Shown: piece after piece, positions 44,967 to 54,813 of the stretch
Numbering within the stretch: position 1 is the first letter of the stretch
Layout: each line of letters begins with the position of its first letter
NCBI RefSeq assembly: GCF_016654005.1
Contig: NZ_JAEPWN010000001.1
Coordinates: forward strand, 62,001 to 126,000
From: Brevundimonas nasdae
Lineage (GTDB): Bacteria > Pseudomonadota > Alphaproteobacteria > Caulobacterales > Caulobacteraceae
Direction of reading: 5' to 3'
DNA length: 64,000 nt
Translations under genes and position numbers: made by a program
Notes under the pieces: model-generated
The model's input: the letters and a program-made list of their open reading frames with translations, nothing else
Databases searched by the model: none
What the model was told of the DNA's origin: nothing

Positions 44967-46229
44967 TTAGGGTCTGATCTGGCCCTGTCCCCGCACCACA
45001 TATTTGTAGGTGGTCAGTTGCTCGGCGCCGACCGGGCCGCGCGCGTGCAGGCGGGCGGTGGAGATGCCGATCTCGCCGCCGAAGCCGAACTCGCCGCCAT
45101 CGGCGAACTGGGTCGAGGCGTTGATCAGGACGATGGCGCTGTCGACCTTTGAGGCGAACCGTTCGGCGGCCCCGGCGTCGGTGGTGATGATCGCCTCGGT
45201 ATGGCCCGAGCCATAGCGGGCGATGTGGTCTGCGGCGGCGTCCAGATCATCGACGACCCGGACCGACAGGATGGGCGCCAGATATTCGGTGGTCCAGTCG
45301 GCGTCGTCGGCGGGCTTCATCGCCGACACCAGGGCGCGCGCCTCATCGTCGCCGCGCAGTTCGCATCCGGCGGCGATCAGATCGGCGGCGACGGCGGGCA
45401 GCAGGCGCTCTGCCCCCGCCCGGTCCACCAGCAGGGTCTCGGTCGCGCCGCACACGGACACCCGCCGCATCTTGGCGTTGACGGCGACGGCGCGGGCCAC
45501 GTCCAGATCGGCGGCTTCGTGCAGATAGGTGTGGTTCAGCCCCTCAAGATGGCTGAGCACCGCCGTCTTGGCGTCGGCCTGAACGCGCGCGACCAGGCTC
45601 TTGCCGCCACGCGGGATCAGAAGGTCGATGGCCCCGTCCAGTCCCGCCAGCATCAGGCCCACCGCGTCGCGGTCGGGCGTATCGACCAGTTGCACCGCGT
45701 CGGCGGGCAGTCCGGCCTCGGCCAGGGCCTCTGCGACCAGGGCCGCAATGGCCAGCGACGACTGCAGACAGTCGGAGCCGCAGCGCAGGATGGCCGCATT
45801 GCCCGAGCGGATGCACAGGGCGGCGGCGTCGGCGGTGACGTTGGGACGGCTCTCATAGATGACGCCCAGGACGCCGATGGGGGTGCGGACGCGGGCGATG
45901 TCCAGACCATTGGCCGGGGTCCAGCGTTCGGTCTCCACGCCCAGAGGGTCGGCTACGGCGGCGATGGTCGCCACCGCCTCGGCCATGCCTGCGATTCGGG
46001 CGGGCGACAGGGCCAGACGGTCGATCATGGCCTCGGTCATGCCGTTTGCGCGGGCGGCCTCGACGTCTTTCGCATTGGCGGCCAGGATCGGCGCCTCGGC
46101 GGCCTTCAGTTTTTCGGCCAGCAGGTCCAGCGCGCGGGTGCGGGCGGCGGCTGGCGCATCGCGCAGGCCCTGGGCGGCGGCGCGGGCGCGGCGGCCCAGT
46201 TCAAGCATATGGGCGGTCAGGTCGGTCAT
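44967..46229 (-). CDS. proA: Gamma-glutamyl phosphate reductase
   Basis: A 420-residue ALDH-superfamily enzyme. The N-terminus, the cofactor region ([20 protein letters not shown]), the catalytic Cys region ([15 protein letters not shown]) and the C-terminal [20 protein letters not shown] are all typical. It reduces gamma-glutamyl phosphate to glutamate semialdehyde in proline synthesis. Its ATG overlaps the proB stop by four bases. Confidence 0.97.
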   Translation of the reverse strand: MTDLTAHMLELGRRARAAAQGLRDAPAAARTRALDLLAEKLKAAEAPILAANAKDVEAARANGMTEAMIDRLALSPARIAGMAEAVATIAAVADPLGVETERWTPANGLDIARVRTPIGVLGVIYESRPNVTADAAALCIRSGNAAILRCGSDCLQSSLAIAALVAEALAEAGLPADAVQLVDTPDRDAVGLMLAGLDGAIDLLIPRGGKSLVARVQADAKTAVLSHLEGLNHTYLHEAADLDVARAVAVNAKMRRVSVCGATETLLVDRAGAERLLPAVAADLIAAGCELRGDDEARALVSAMKPADDADWTTEYLAPILSVRVVDDLDAAADHIARYGSGHTEAIITTDAGAAERFASKVDSAIVLINASTQFADGGEFGFGGEIGISTARLHARGPVGAEQLTTYKYVVRGQGQIRP

Positions 46230-47383
46230 CGGTCGCTCAACACCATGTCGTCTCGGTGGATCAGGACGGAGGCGCCGCGATAGCCGAGGATGGCCTCGAT
46301 CTCATCGCTGCGGCGTCCGCGAATACGGGCGGCGTCTTCGGCGGCGTAGGCGGCCAGGCCCACCCCGACCGGCAGGCCGGATGGGTCGCTCAGGCGCACG
46401 CAGTCGCCCTTCTCGAAGTCGCCGGATACGGCGGTGACGCCTGCGGGCAGCAGGCTCTTGCCCGCCTTCAATGCGGTGACGGCCCCGGCGTCCAGGCGCA
46501 GCTCGCCCGCAGGCGACAGACTGCCGGCGATCCACTGCTTGTAGGCGGCCATGGGGCCGTTGGGCGCTGAGATCAGGGTGGCGCGCGCGCCCTCGCGGAT
46601 GGCGGTCAGCGGCGACAGGGTCTGGCCTGAGGCGATGATGGTGGCGCAGCCCGCCGAACGCGCGATCTGGGCCGCCGCCAGCTTGGTGGCCATGCCGCCG
46701 GTGCCGACGCCCGCATCCGCATTGGCGCCCCCGCCCATGGCCATGACCTCGGGCGACAGGGTCTCGATCAGCGGCAGATGGGCGGCGGCGGGATCGCGGC
46801 GCGGATCGGCGGTGTAGAGGCCGTCCACGTCCGACAGCAGGATCAGCAGATCCGCGCGCGCCAGCTGGGCCGCCCGCGCCGCCAGCCGGTCGTTGTCGCC
46901 GTAACGGATCTCCTCGGTCGCCACCGTGTCGTTCTCATTGACGATGGGGATGACGCCGTGGGCCAGCAGGGCGTCGATGGTGGCGCGGCCGTTCAGCCAG
47001 CGGCGACGGCGTTCGGTGTCGTCGCGCGTCAGCAGCACCTGACCGGCGACCAGACCATGCGGCTCCAGCGCCGTCGACCAGGCCGCCATCAGCAGGGACT
47101 GCCCGACCGAGGCCGCCGCCTGCTTGTCCTCCAGCCGCACGCCCAGCCCCGGCAGCCGCCCGCGTCCCAGGGCGATGGAGCCGGACGAGACCACGATCAC
47201 ATCACGCCCTTCGTTTTTCAGCACCGCCAGATCGCGCGCGATCGCCGCCAGCCAGTCGCGCGTCGGCTGGCGCGTCTGGGCGTCGATCAACAGGGACGAG
47301 CCGATCTTGACCACGACGCGCCGCGCGCCGGTCAGCGCGCAAGCCGCGTCCAGTTTCGACAGGGTGGAGGCCATATTCGACAT
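46226..47383 (-). CDS. proB: Glutamate 5-kinase
   Basis: A 385-residue kinase with an amino acid kinase domain ([16 protein letters not shown], then [10 protein letters not shown] and [20 protein letters not shown]) and a C-terminal PUA domain (about 290-375). It makes gamma-glutamyl phosphate and is feedback-inhibited by proline in other bacteria. The start may be Met1 (47383) or Met4. It forms an operon with proA and diverges from the ZIP gene only 64 bp away. Confidence 0.96.
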   Translation of the reverse strand: MSNMASTLSKLDAACALTGARRVVVKIGSSLLIDAQTRQPTRDWLAAIARDLAVLKNEGRDVIVVSSGSIALGRGRLPGLGVRLEDKQAAASVGQSLLMAAWSTALEPHGLVAGQVLLTRDDTERRRRWLNGRATIDALLAHGVIPIVNENDTVATEEIRYGDNDRLAARAAQLARADLLILLSDVDGLYTADPRRDPAAAHLPLIETLSPEVMAMGGGANADAGVGTGGMATKLAAAQIARSAGCATIIASGQTLSPLTAIREGARATLISAPNGPMAAYKQWIAGSLSPAGELRLDAGAVTALKAGKSLLPAGVTAVSGDFEKGDCVRLSDPSGLPVGVGLAAYAAEDAARIRGRRSDEIEAILGYRGASVLIHRDDMVLSDR

Positions 47384-47447
47384 GACGGTTTCTCTAACGC
47401 CCTCATTCAGGCTTGTCTCTTGCTGCTTGGCCCCTCAGACCAGTGAA

Positions 47448-48230
47448 ATGATGGAATCCCTTTCCCCGGTCGCCGCTGGCGCGCTTGGCAGTCTGGCGGC
47501 GGGCATGATGACCGCTGTCGGCGCCGTGCCGCTGCTGTTCTTCAGGAAACCGGGCGTGCAGACCCAGAGCGTGCTGCTGGGCTTCGCCGCCGGGGTCATG
47601 CTGGCGGCCTCCTTCTTCTCCCTGATCATCCCCGGCGTGGAAGTGCTGCAGGCGGGCGGCGCGTCACAGGCCTGGGCGGCGGGGACGATGGCGGGGGCGG
47701 TGCTGATCGGGGCGACGGTGATCGGGCTGATGAACCGGTTCGCGCCGGTCGACATGCTGGCCATCGGGCCGGCCGGGTCGCGGCATCTGTCGCGCCGCAT
47801 CTGGCTGTTCATCATCGCCATCACCCTGCACAACTTCCCAGAGGGCGCAGCCGTCGGCGTCAGCTTCGGCGGCGGCGACATGCAGCAGGGCCTGTCGACC
47901 GCCGTCGGCATCGGCATCCAGAACATGCCGGAGGGGCTGGCCGTCTCGGCGGCGATGGCGACCCTGGGCTATGGCCGATGGGCGGCCTTTCTGGCGGCGC
48001 TGGCCTCGGGCCTGGTCGAGCCCGTCGGCGGCCTGATCGGGGCCAGCGTGGTCGGCGCCATGCCAGGCGCCCTGCCGTGGGGCCTGGGTCTGGCCGCAGG
48101 CGCCATGATCTATGTGGTCACCGCCGAGATCATTCCCGAGACCCGCCATCAGTCCAAGGGCGACGGCTCCATGATCGGCCTGATGATCGGCCTGGTCGGG
48201 ATGATGTTCCTGGACATCGCCCTGGGGTGA
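47448..48230 (+). CDS. ZIP-family metal transporter (GufA-like)
   Basis: A 260-residue membrane protein with about eight helices. The metal-binding helices carry the two ZIP motifs HNFPEG (residues 128-133) and QNMPEG (158-163). A variable loop lies between helices three and four. Members import zinc, iron or other divalent metals; specificity cannot be told. The start is at the first ATG of ATGATGG (47448). No Fur or Zur box was recognised in the short divergent region with proB. Confidence 0.92.
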   Translation: MMESLSPVAAGALGSLAAGMMTAVGAVPLLFFRKPGVQTQSVLLGFAAGVMLAASFFSLIIPGVEVLQAGGASQAWAAGTMAGAVLIGATVIGLMNRFAPVDMLAIGPAGSRHLSRRIWLFIIAITLHNFPEGAAVGVSFGGGDMQQGLSTAVGIGIQNMPEGLAVSAAMATLGYGRWAAFLAALASGLVEPVGGLIGASVVGAMPGALPWGLGLAAGAMIYVVTAEIIPETRHQSKGDGSMIGLMIGLVGMMFLDIALG

Positions 48231-48328
48231 ACGTCTGGGGCGAAGCTTGCGCTGAACGTCAGGGCTTGATGCCGTGGGGCGCGGGGGGCTAGGCCTTCAA
48301 TCTGCCTTGTCCAAGACCTTGGGAACCC

Positions 48329-50662
48329 ATGACGGATACGCCATTTTCCAAGACCGCCGCTTCGCGTAGAAATGTCCTGTCTGGCCTCGGCCTTCTAAGT
48401 TTGATGGGCGCCGGAATCCTCCCCATGCCTGCAATCGCCGAATCCACCCCCGCCGCCCAGCGTCACCGCCAGCGGATCGAGGATCTGATCGGCGCCATGA
48501 CGCTGGAGGAGAAGGCCGGGCAGTTGAACCTGCTGGCCGACCCCTTCCGCTGGCTGCCCAAGGCGGTGAACCCGCTGGACGGACAGGGCAACCCGGCCCG
48601 CGTCACCGCCCTGATCCGCGAGGGCAAGGTCGGCTCTCTGTTCAACGGCGTCGGCGCCGAGGCCGGGCGCCGGATTCAGCAGGTGGCGGTGGAAGAGAGC
48701 CGCCTGAAAATCCCGCTGCTGTTCGCGGCGGACGTGATCCACGGCATGACCACCATCTTCCCAGTGCCGCTGGGCGAGGCGGCCTCGTTCGACCCGGATC
48801 TGTGCCGTCGCACGGCCCGAGCCGCCGCGCGTGAACTGGCGGCCTCTGCGGTTCACCAGACCTATGCGCCGATGGTGGATGTGGCGCGCGATCAGCGCTG
48901 GGGCCGCAACGTCGAGGGCGCAGGCGAGGACGTGCTGCTGAACAATGTGCTGGCGGCGGCGCGGGTGCATGGCTTCCAGGGCGACAAGGGGTTGGATGAT
49001 CCCGAGGCCGTTCTGGCCACCGCCAAACACATGGCCGCCTATTCCGCCGCCATCGGCGGGGTCGAATACAATACGACGGACATGAGCGAGCAGACCCTGC
49101 GCGGGGTCTTCCTGCCGCCATTCCGCGCCTCGGTCGATGCGGGCGCGCTGGCGATCATGAGCGCCTTCAACGATGTGAACGGCGTCCCGGCCTCGGGCAA
49201 TCGCAAGCTTCTGACCGACATCCTGCGCGGGGAGTGGGGTTTCGAGGGCTTCGTCCTGTCCGACTACACCTCCGAGCAGGAGCTGGTGGCCCACGGCTTC
49301 GCCGAGGACGCCCGCGACGCCGCACGCCTGGCCTTCAACGCCGGGGTCGATGTGTCGATGGTGTCGGGCCTTTACCTGGAGCATCTGCCGGGGCTGGTGC
49401 GGTCGGGCGAAGTGTCGATGGCGCGGCTGGACGAGGCGGTGCGCCGGGTCCTGAACGTCAAGGCGGCGCTGGGCCTGTTCGACGATCCCTATCGCGGCAC
49501 CGACCCGGAGCGGGAGCGGGCTGTGGTGGGCGCGCGCCAGCACGTCGAACTGGCGCGCGAGGCGGGCCGCAAGTCGGTGGTCCTGCTGAAGAATGACAAC
49601 AGCCTGCTGCCGCTGAACAAGCGCCAGAAGATCGCCCTGATCGGCCCGTTCGCCGATGACGTCGACAACGTCTGGGGGCCGTGGTCGATCTGGGGAATGC
49701 CCGAGCGGCGGGTGTCCCTGGAGGCGGGGTTCCGCGCGGCGATGGATGACCCGTCCCTGCTGAGCATTGCTCGGGGTTCGGGCATCGAGGCACCGCTGAA
49801 TGGCGGCATCGAACAGGCCGTCGCCGCCGCCCGCGCCGCTGATGTCGTGGTGCTGGCCATCGGCGAAGGCCAGCAGATGTCCGGCGAGGCCCAGTCACGC
49901 ACCGAAATCGTCGTGCCTGCGCCGCAGCAGGCGCTGGTCGAGGCCGTGGCGGCGACCGGCAAACCCGTCGTCATCCTGCTGCGAAACGGACGGGCGCTGG
50001 CGCTGGAAGGGGCGGTCAAGAACGCCCACGCCATTGTCGTGACCTGGTTCCTGGGTGAGCAGATGGGCAACGCCGTCGCCGATGTGATCTTCGGCGACCA
50101 CGGACCGTCGGCGCGCCTGCCGATCAGCTTCCCGCATCGTTCGGGCCAGCAACCCTATTCCTATGACCGCAAGACCACGGGCCGCCCCGCCAATCCCGAT
50201 CTGGCGCAAGAGGAATACAAGGCCCGCTATCGCGAGACGCCCAATACGGCCCTCTATCCCTTCGGCTTCGGCCTGAGCTACGGCGACATCGTCTATGGCC
50301 CGATCCAGATGGAGACGGACCAGCTGCAATGGACGGGAACGATTGAGATCGCCGCCATGATCACCAACCGGGGACGGCGTGAGGCAGAGGAGCTGGTGCA
50401 GCTCTATATCCACGACCGCGTCGCCAGCCTGACCCAGCCGGGGCGGCTGCTGAAGGACTTCAAGCGGATACGCCTGCGGCCCGGCCAGCAGGAGAAGGTC
50501 AGCTTCACCCTGAACCCCCGCCAACTGGGCTTCATCGGGGCGGACGAGGCCTATCGGATCGAGCCTGGCCTGTTCGATGTCTGGGTCGCGCCGCACGCCC
50601 AGGGGGGCGTCGCCTCGACATTCCGGCTGATTGGGCCGCCTTCGATCACCGATGGTCGTTGA
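48329..50662 (+). CDS. bglX: Periplasmic beta-glucosidase, GH3 family
   Basis: A 777-residue GH3 enzyme. The N-terminus ASRRNVLSGLG plus a hydrophobic run suggests a Tat signal, with cleavage after PAIA near residue 37. The barrel domain has KHMAAY near 233 and the catalytic nucleophile Asp312 in GFVLSDYTS. The second alpha/beta domain (about 400-620) and the C-terminal fibronectin III-like domain (about 680-765, ITNRGRREAEELVQLY) are present. It hydrolyses beta-glucosides or cello-oligosaccharides in the periplasm. It stands alone, with no linked TonB receptor or transporter. Confidence 0.93.
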   Translation: MTDTPFSKTAASRRNVLSGLGLLSLMGAGILPMPAIAESTPAAQRHRQRIEDLIGAMTLEEKAGQLNLLADPFRWLPKAVNPLDGQGNPARVTALIREGKVGSLFNGVGAEAGRRIQQVAVEESRLKIPLLFAADVIHGMTTIFPVPLGEAASFDPDLCRRTARAAARELAASAVHQTYAPMVDVARDQRWGRNVEGAGEDVLLNNVLAAARVHGFQGDKGLDDPEAVLATAKHMAAYSAAIGGVEYNTTDMSEQTLRGVFLPPFRASVDAGALAIMSAFNDVNGVPASGNRKLLTDILRGEWGFEGFVLSDYTSEQELVAHGFAEDARDAARLAFNAGVDVSMVSGLYLEHLPGLVRSGEVSMARLDEAVRRVLNVKAALGLFDDPYRGTDPERERAVVGARQHVELAREAGRKSVVLLKNDNSLLPLNKRQKIALIGPFADDVDNVWGPWSIWGMPERRVSLEAGFRAAMDDPSLLSIARGSGIEAPLNGGIEQAVAAARAADVVVLAIGEGQQMSGEAQSRTEIVVPAPQQALVEAVAATGKPVVILLRNGRALALEGAVKNAHAIVVTWFLGEQMGNAVADVIFGDHGPSARLPISFPHRSGQQPYSYDRKTTGRPANPDLAQEEYKARYRETPNTALYPFGFGLSYGDIVYGPIQMETDQLQWTGTIEIAAMITNRGRREAEELVQLYIHDRVASLTQPGRLLKDFKRIRLRPGQQEKVSFTLNPRQLGFIGADEAYRIEPGLFDVWVAPHAQGGVASTFRLIGPPSITDGR

Positions 50663-50813
50663 CCGAAGGGGCGGCAGGGCTTAACGACGCCGCCGTTTGC
50701 CCGAAGCATGATTGCATCTCACGGGGGCCGCCGCGCGGTCGCTGTGCAGACGCGAACACGCTCTGCGGCGATCTGCCTCGGTTCTGGCTGGATTTGCGTG
50801 TAGGAGTGCGCCC

Positions 50814-51974
50814 ATGACGACGAAGATTCTTCCCGGCGCGACAGGCGTCCTGGCCCTGGCCGATGGCACCATCCTGCAGGGAATCGGTGTCGGCGCGACC
50901 GGTTCGGCCCTGGGCGAGGTGGTCTTCAATACCGCCATGACCGGCTATCAGGAAATCCTGACTGACCCGTCGTACATGAGCCAGATCCTGGCCTTCACCT
51001 TCCCGCACGTCGGCAATGTCGGCACCAATCTGGAAGACATCGAACAGATCGGCGGCGGTTCGGACACCTCGGCGCGCGGCGCGATCTTCCGCGACGTGCC
51101 GACCGACCCGGCCAACTATCGCTCGGACGCCAGCTTCGATGACTGGATGAAGCGTCGCGGCGTTGTCGGCCTGGCGGGCGTGGACACCCGCGCCCTGACC
51201 AAGATCATCCGTGACAAGGGCGCGCCCCATGCGGTCATCGCCCACGATCCCAATGGCGACTTCGACCTCGACGCTCTGGTCGCCCAGGCCAAGGCCTGGA
51301 CGGGGCTGGTGGGCCTGGACCTGGCCAAGCCCGCCTCGACGCTGCAGGCGTTCGAATGGGACGAAGGCCTGTGGGAATGGCCGGAGGGCCACCCCAAGAC
51401 GCAGGGCCGCAAGAACGTGGTCGTCATCGACTATGGGGTGAAGCGCAACATCCTGCGCGCCCTGGCCTCGACCGGCGTCAAGATCACCGTGGTCCCCGCA
51501 ACGACGACGGCGGAAGAGGTTCTGGCCCGCAATCCTGACGGCGTGGTCCTGTCCAACGGTCCGGGCGACCCGGCGGCGACCGGCGAATACGCCGTGCCGG
51601 AAATCCAGAAGCTGGTCGCCAGCGGCAAGCCCCTGATGGGCATCTGCCTGGGCCACCAGATGCTGGCCATCGCCCTGGGGGCCAAGACCGTGAAGATGGA
51701 GCAGGGGCACCACGGCGCCAACCATCCGGTCAAGGATCTGACGACGGGCAAGGTCGAGATCGTGTCGATGAACCACGGCTTCACCGTCGACCGCGACAGC
51801 CTGCCGGAGGCCGTGACCGAAACCCACGTCAGCCTGTTTGACGGCACCAACTGCGGCATCGCGGTCAAGGACAAGCCGATCTTCAGCGTGCAGCACCACC
51901 CGGAAGCCTCTCCGGGACCGACGGACAGCCTTTATCTGTTCGACCGGTTTGCAGACCTGATCGAACGCGCGTGA
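50814..51974 (+). CDS. carA: Carbamoyl-phosphate synthase small subunit
   Basis: A 386-residue subunit from ATG 50814, preceded by TAGGAG. The N-terminal CarA domain ([20 protein letters not shown], then [15 protein letters not shown]) is followed by a class I glutamine amidotransferase domain with the catalytic Cys in MGICLGHQ and His/Glu in [11 protein letters not shown]. It supplies ammonia for carbamoyl phosphate, for arginine and pyrimidine synthesis. carB does not follow; instead an unrelated gene overlaps its stop. Confidence 0.97.
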   Translation: MTTKILPGATGVLALADGTILQGIGVGATGSALGEVVFNTAMTGYQEILTDPSYMSQILAFTFPHVGNVGTNLEDIEQIGGGSDTSARGAIFRDVPTDPANYRSDASFDDWMKRRGVVGLAGVDTRALTKIIRDKGAPHAVIAHDPNGDFDLDALVAQAKAWTGLVGLDLAKPASTLQAFEWDEGLWEWPEGHPKTQGRKNVVVIDYGVKRNILRALASTGVKITVVPATTTAEEVLARNPDGVVLSNGPGDPAATGEYAVPEIQKLVASGKPLMGICLGHQMLAIALGAKTVKMEQGHHGANHPVKDLTTGKVEIVSMNHGFTVDRDSLPEAVTETHVSLFDGTNCGIAVKDKPIFSVQHHPEASPGPTDSLYLFDRFADLIERA

Positions 51975-52924
51975 GCCGAGGGGCCGCCCGCTCAACCTAT
52001 CTGAGCTGGCTGGCCCGCGCGCTGGCCCCCGTGGATGCATCGGCGTCTGCGGGCGGCCCCGACGACCTGGTTCTGGGCTATGCGACCGGCTATGGCCGGT
52101 GCGATGTCGAGGCCTTCGTGCGCTCGCTGCGGGCGGTGCATGACGGGCCTGTCGGCCTGTTCGTCGATCCCGATCCTGATTTCCGCGCATGGCTGGCGTC
52201 GCAGGGCGTCGAGACGCTGGACCCGACCGCCTGCGCCGGGTGGGCGCCTCTGCCGGTGGTGGCGCGGTTCGGCGACTATGCGCGCCTGATCGAAAGCCGT
52301 TCTGCGCTGCGCAACGTCCTGCTGACGGATGTGCGCGACGTGGTGTTCCAGGCCTCGCCCTTCGCCCAGCCGATCACGGGCCTGGAGGTCTTCGTCGAGG
52401 ACGAGGACCACAGCCTGGGACAGAACCCCTTCCATTCCAAATATCTGCGCGCGCTGGCGGGCGACGAGGTGACCGACACCATCGCCGACCGGCCGTGTCT
52501 GTGCGCCGGCACCATCATCGGCCCGGCGGCGGACGTGGCGCGCCTGTGCCGCCTGATCCTGACGCTGGGCGCCATTCCCCGCTCCAGCGTCGGCGGGGGC
52601 TTCGGCATCGACCAGGCGTCGCTGGAACTGGCCGTGCATCAGGGGCTGGTCGCGGCCTGCGTCCGGCCCAACTATTCGCGGGTCGCCACCCTGGGCCAGT
52701 GCATCGACGGCGTCGGCGTGGACGAGGACCGCATCACCAATCCTGACGGCTCGATCAGTCCGGTGGTGCACCAGTATGACCGCCATCCCGAACTGATGGG
52801 CCTAGTGCGGGCGCGATGGAGCGCAGAGGCGCGCGACCGTGTGCGCACGGGGCCGCAGGGTCTTTCACGCGTGCAGGCCAAGCTGAAGGCGACGCTGTCG
52901 CGTTATCTGATGGAGTTTCGCTGA
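51971..52924 (+). CDS. Uncharacterised glycosyltransferase-like protein coupled to carA
   Basis: A 317-residue soluble protein starting at a GTG that overlaps the carA stop (GTGA). No named family was recognised with certainty. The pattern resembles a GT-A-fold transferase: an early strand ([20 protein letters not shown]), a DxD-like motif inside [15 protein letters not shown] (residues 117-131), a mid-protein Cys-rich stretch ([11 protein letters not shown]), and [15 protein letters not shown] near residue 220, where such enzymes often have D-Q. If correct, it would move a sugar onto an unknown acceptor. No signal peptide is seen. The coupling to carA looks accidental but is tight. Confidence 0.75.
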   Translation: MSRGAARSTYLSWLARALAPVDASASAGGPDDLVLGYATGYGRCDVEAFVRSLRAVHDGPVGLFVDPDPDFRAWLASQGVETLDPTACAGWAPLPVVARFGDYARLIESRSALRNVLLTDVRDVVFQASPFAQPITGLEVFVEDEDHSLGQNPFHSKYLRALAGDEVTDTIADRPCLCAGTIIGPAADVARLCRLILTLGAIPRSSVGGGFGIDQASLELAVHQGLVAACVRPNYSRVATLGQCIDGVGVDEDRITNPDGSISPVVHQYDRHPELMGLVRARWSAEARDRVRTGPQGLSRVQAKLKATLSRYLMEFR

Positions 52925-52930
52925 GGCCCG

Positions 52931-53197
52931 TCAGGGCAGGGCGAAGAAACCGGTCTGGCCGCGCAGGGCGCTGGCCTTCATCACGGCGATCGGCGCCGCG
53001 TGCAGCCAATAGTCGGCGTCGTCCATCCGTTTCTCACGCCGCCGCTCCATGCCGCGCAGGCGGCGTTGTGCGGCGTTTTCGAGCAGGCGTGCGTGAAGTG
53101 CACGGGGCGACAGTTCGAAGATGGCGGGAGAGCCGGGGACGGCGACGGCGTCGGGGCCTTTGGGCTCCACCGCCGGGCGGGCGATGGCGATGAACAT
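52931..53197 (-). CDS. Hypothetical small protein
   Basis: An 88-residue reading frame, convergent with the previous gene and ending 6 bp from it. The text has a mixed, protein-like composition (SPAIFELSPRALHARLLENA, then a basic helix and DDADYWLHAAPIAVMK). No family was recognised, no membrane segment is seen and the Shine-Dalgarno is weak. It may be a real small gene of the Caulobacterales or a chance frame in GC-rich DNA. Confidence 0.4.
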   Translation of the reverse strand: MFIAIARPAVEPKGPDAVAVPGSPAIFELSPRALHARLLENAAQRRLRGMERRREKRMDDADYWLHAAPIAVMKASALRGQTGFFALP

Positions 53198-53506
53198 CAG
53201 TGTCTCGAATGCAGGAGGAAGGTGCGCTTCTGCGCGGAGGAGATGTGGAATTAACCACAGGCTCTGTGGATAGTTCCTGACTGCGTCCGAAAAAAGTCCA
53301 TGAATCGAAAGGCTTACCGCCTCGATCCGGACATACTGGTTACTGATTGGTTAATCCGTGACCGGAGCAGATGCTCAACGACGCGATTGTTTCCCAGCCG
53401 GCGGGTGAGGCCAGAGCCTGATCTGGCGGAGAGGAAATCGCCTCGCGATCTCATCGACGCCGTCAAACAGGCTCCAGATCAGACTGGAGCATCCTGAATG
53501 CTCCAG
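53198..53506. other. 309-bp gap with near-DnaA-box pair and hairpins
   Basis: No gene was recognised. TTAACCACA (53251-53259) and TGTGGATAG (53265-53273) are inverted, each one mismatch from a DnaA box, and CCACAG-GCT-CTGTGG between them is a hairpin. Next to the tRNA gene, GCTCCAG and CTGGAGC elements at 53471-53505 can form two mutually exclusive hairpins, which may end the tRNA-Glu transcript. Confidence 0.4.
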
Positions 53507-53581
53507 TGGCAGTCCCTAGGGGAGTCGAACCCCTCTTTTCAGGTTGAAAACCTGACGTCCTAACCGATAGACGAAGGGACC
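53507..53581 (-). tRNA. tRNA-Glu (anticodon TTC)
   Basis: A 75-base tRNA on the minus strand. The acceptor GGTCCCT pairs with AGGGACT, the anticodon stem TCAGG/CCTGA carries the loop TTTTCAA with anticodon TTC, and the T arm is AGGGG-TTCGACT-CCCCT. CCA is encoded (TGG at 53507-53509 on the plus strand). Confidence 0.96.
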
Positions 53582-53594
53582 GGCTGGGGCGGCG

Positions 53595-53623
53595 CATTTG
53601 CCCCGGATCGGCCCCTTCTGCAA
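53595..53623 (-). promoter_or_regulatory. Candidate promoter of tRNA-Glu
   Basis: On the minus strand TTGCAG (53618-53623) and CAAATG (53595-53600) are 17 bases apart, ending 14 bases before the mature tRNA. The -10 is a weak match. Confidence 0.5.
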
Positions 53624-53631
53624 GCGAAAAA

Positions 53632-54813
53632 TTACGCTGCTTCCGCCTTTTGCGGCGCCAGGGCGTCCAGAGCCGGGATCAGGTCCGCAATCAGGTCCTC
53701 GACGTGCTCCAATCCGACCGACAGGCGCACCAGGCCGTCGCCGATTCCGGCGGTGGCGCGCTGCTCCGGCGTCATGGCGGCGTGGGTCATGGTGGCCGGG
53801 TGGGCGATCAGGCTTTCGACGCCGCCCAGCGATTCGGCCAGGGTGAAGATCTCCAGCTCTTCGACCAGTTCGCGCACCGCGTCCGTGCCGCCGTTCAGCT
53901 CAAAGCTGAGCATGGCGCCGGGACCGGCCTGCTGGGCCGCGACCAGGGCGTGGGTCGGGTGCGACTTCAGACCCGGATAGTGGACGACCTTGACCGCCGG
54001 GTGGGCGTCCAGAAGCTCGGCGATGCGGACGGCGGTGGCCTGCTGGCGCTCGATGCGGGCGAACAGGGTGCGCACGCCGCGCAGGGTCAGATAGGCGTCG
54101 AAGGGCGATCCGGTGACGCCGGTGCAGTTGGCCCACCAGGCCAGGGTCTCGTGATCCGCAGCATCGGCCGAGACGACGGCGCCGCCGACCACGTCGGAAT
54201 GGCCGTTGATGAACTTGGTCGTCGAATGCACCACGAAGTCGGCGCCCAGCTTGATCGGGTTCTGCAGCGCAGGCGACAGGAAGGTGTTGTCGCAGACGAC
54301 CTTGGCGCCCGCCGCATGGGCGCGGGTGCAGATGTCGGCGACATCGACCAGACGCAGCAGCGGGTTGGACGGGGTTTCGATCAGCACCAGCTTGGGCTTC
54401 AGCGCCAGGGCGGCCTCCAGGGCTTCAGGATCGCCCTGATCGACCAGCAGCAGCTCGAAGTGGCCCTGACGCGCGCGGGCCGTCAGCAGGCGGCAGGTGC
54501 CGCCGTAACAGTCGTGCGGCGCGACCAGCAGGTCGCCGGGCACAAGCAGGCTCAGCGGCAGGTCGACGGCGGCCATGCCGGTGGCGGTGATGACGCAGCC
54601 TGCGCCGCCCTCCAGTTCAGCCAGGGTTTCGGCCAGGACGTCGCGGGTCGGATTGCCCGAGCGGCTGTAGTCATATTTCCGCTTCTGATCGAAGCCGGCG
54701 AAGGAATAGTTGGACGACAGGTACAGGGGCGGCATGACAGCGCCGTGGGCCGTGTCCGAATCCACGCCCGTGCGGGCGGCGATGGTGTGCGGATCAGCGG
54801 GGCGGCGGGTCAT
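53632..54813 (-). CDS. metB: Cystathionine gamma-synthase family PLP enzyme
   Basis: A 393-residue Cys/Met-metabolism enzyme from ATG 54811-54813. The PLP lysine is Lys200 in VVHSTTKFINGHSD; YSRSGNPT (49-56) and the substrate-binding SLGGVESLIAHPATMTH are also present. It joins an O-acylhomoserine with cysteine (cystathionine synthase) or with sulfide; sequence alone does not separate the two. It overlaps the metX stop by four bases, which makes a methionine operon under the SAM riboswitch upstream. Confidence 0.92.
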   Translation of the reverse strand: MTRRPADPHTIAARTGVDSDTAHGAVMPPLYLSSNYSFAGFDQKRKYDYSRSGNPTRDVLAETLAELEGGAGCVITATGMAAVDLPLSLLVPGDLLVAPHDCYGGTCRLLTARARQGHFELLLVDQGDPEALEAALALKPKLVLIETPSNPLLRLVDVADICTRAHAAGAKVVCDNTFLSPALQNPIKLGADFVVHSTTKFINGHSDVVGGAVVSADAADHETLAWWANCTGVTGSPFDAYLTLRGVRTLFARIERQQATAVRIAELLDAHPAVKVVHYPGLKSHPTHALVAAQQAGPGAMLSFELNGGTDAVRELVEELEIFTLAESLGGVESLIAHPATMTHAAMTPEQRATAGIGDGLVRLSVGLEHVEDLIADLIPALDALAPQKAEAA

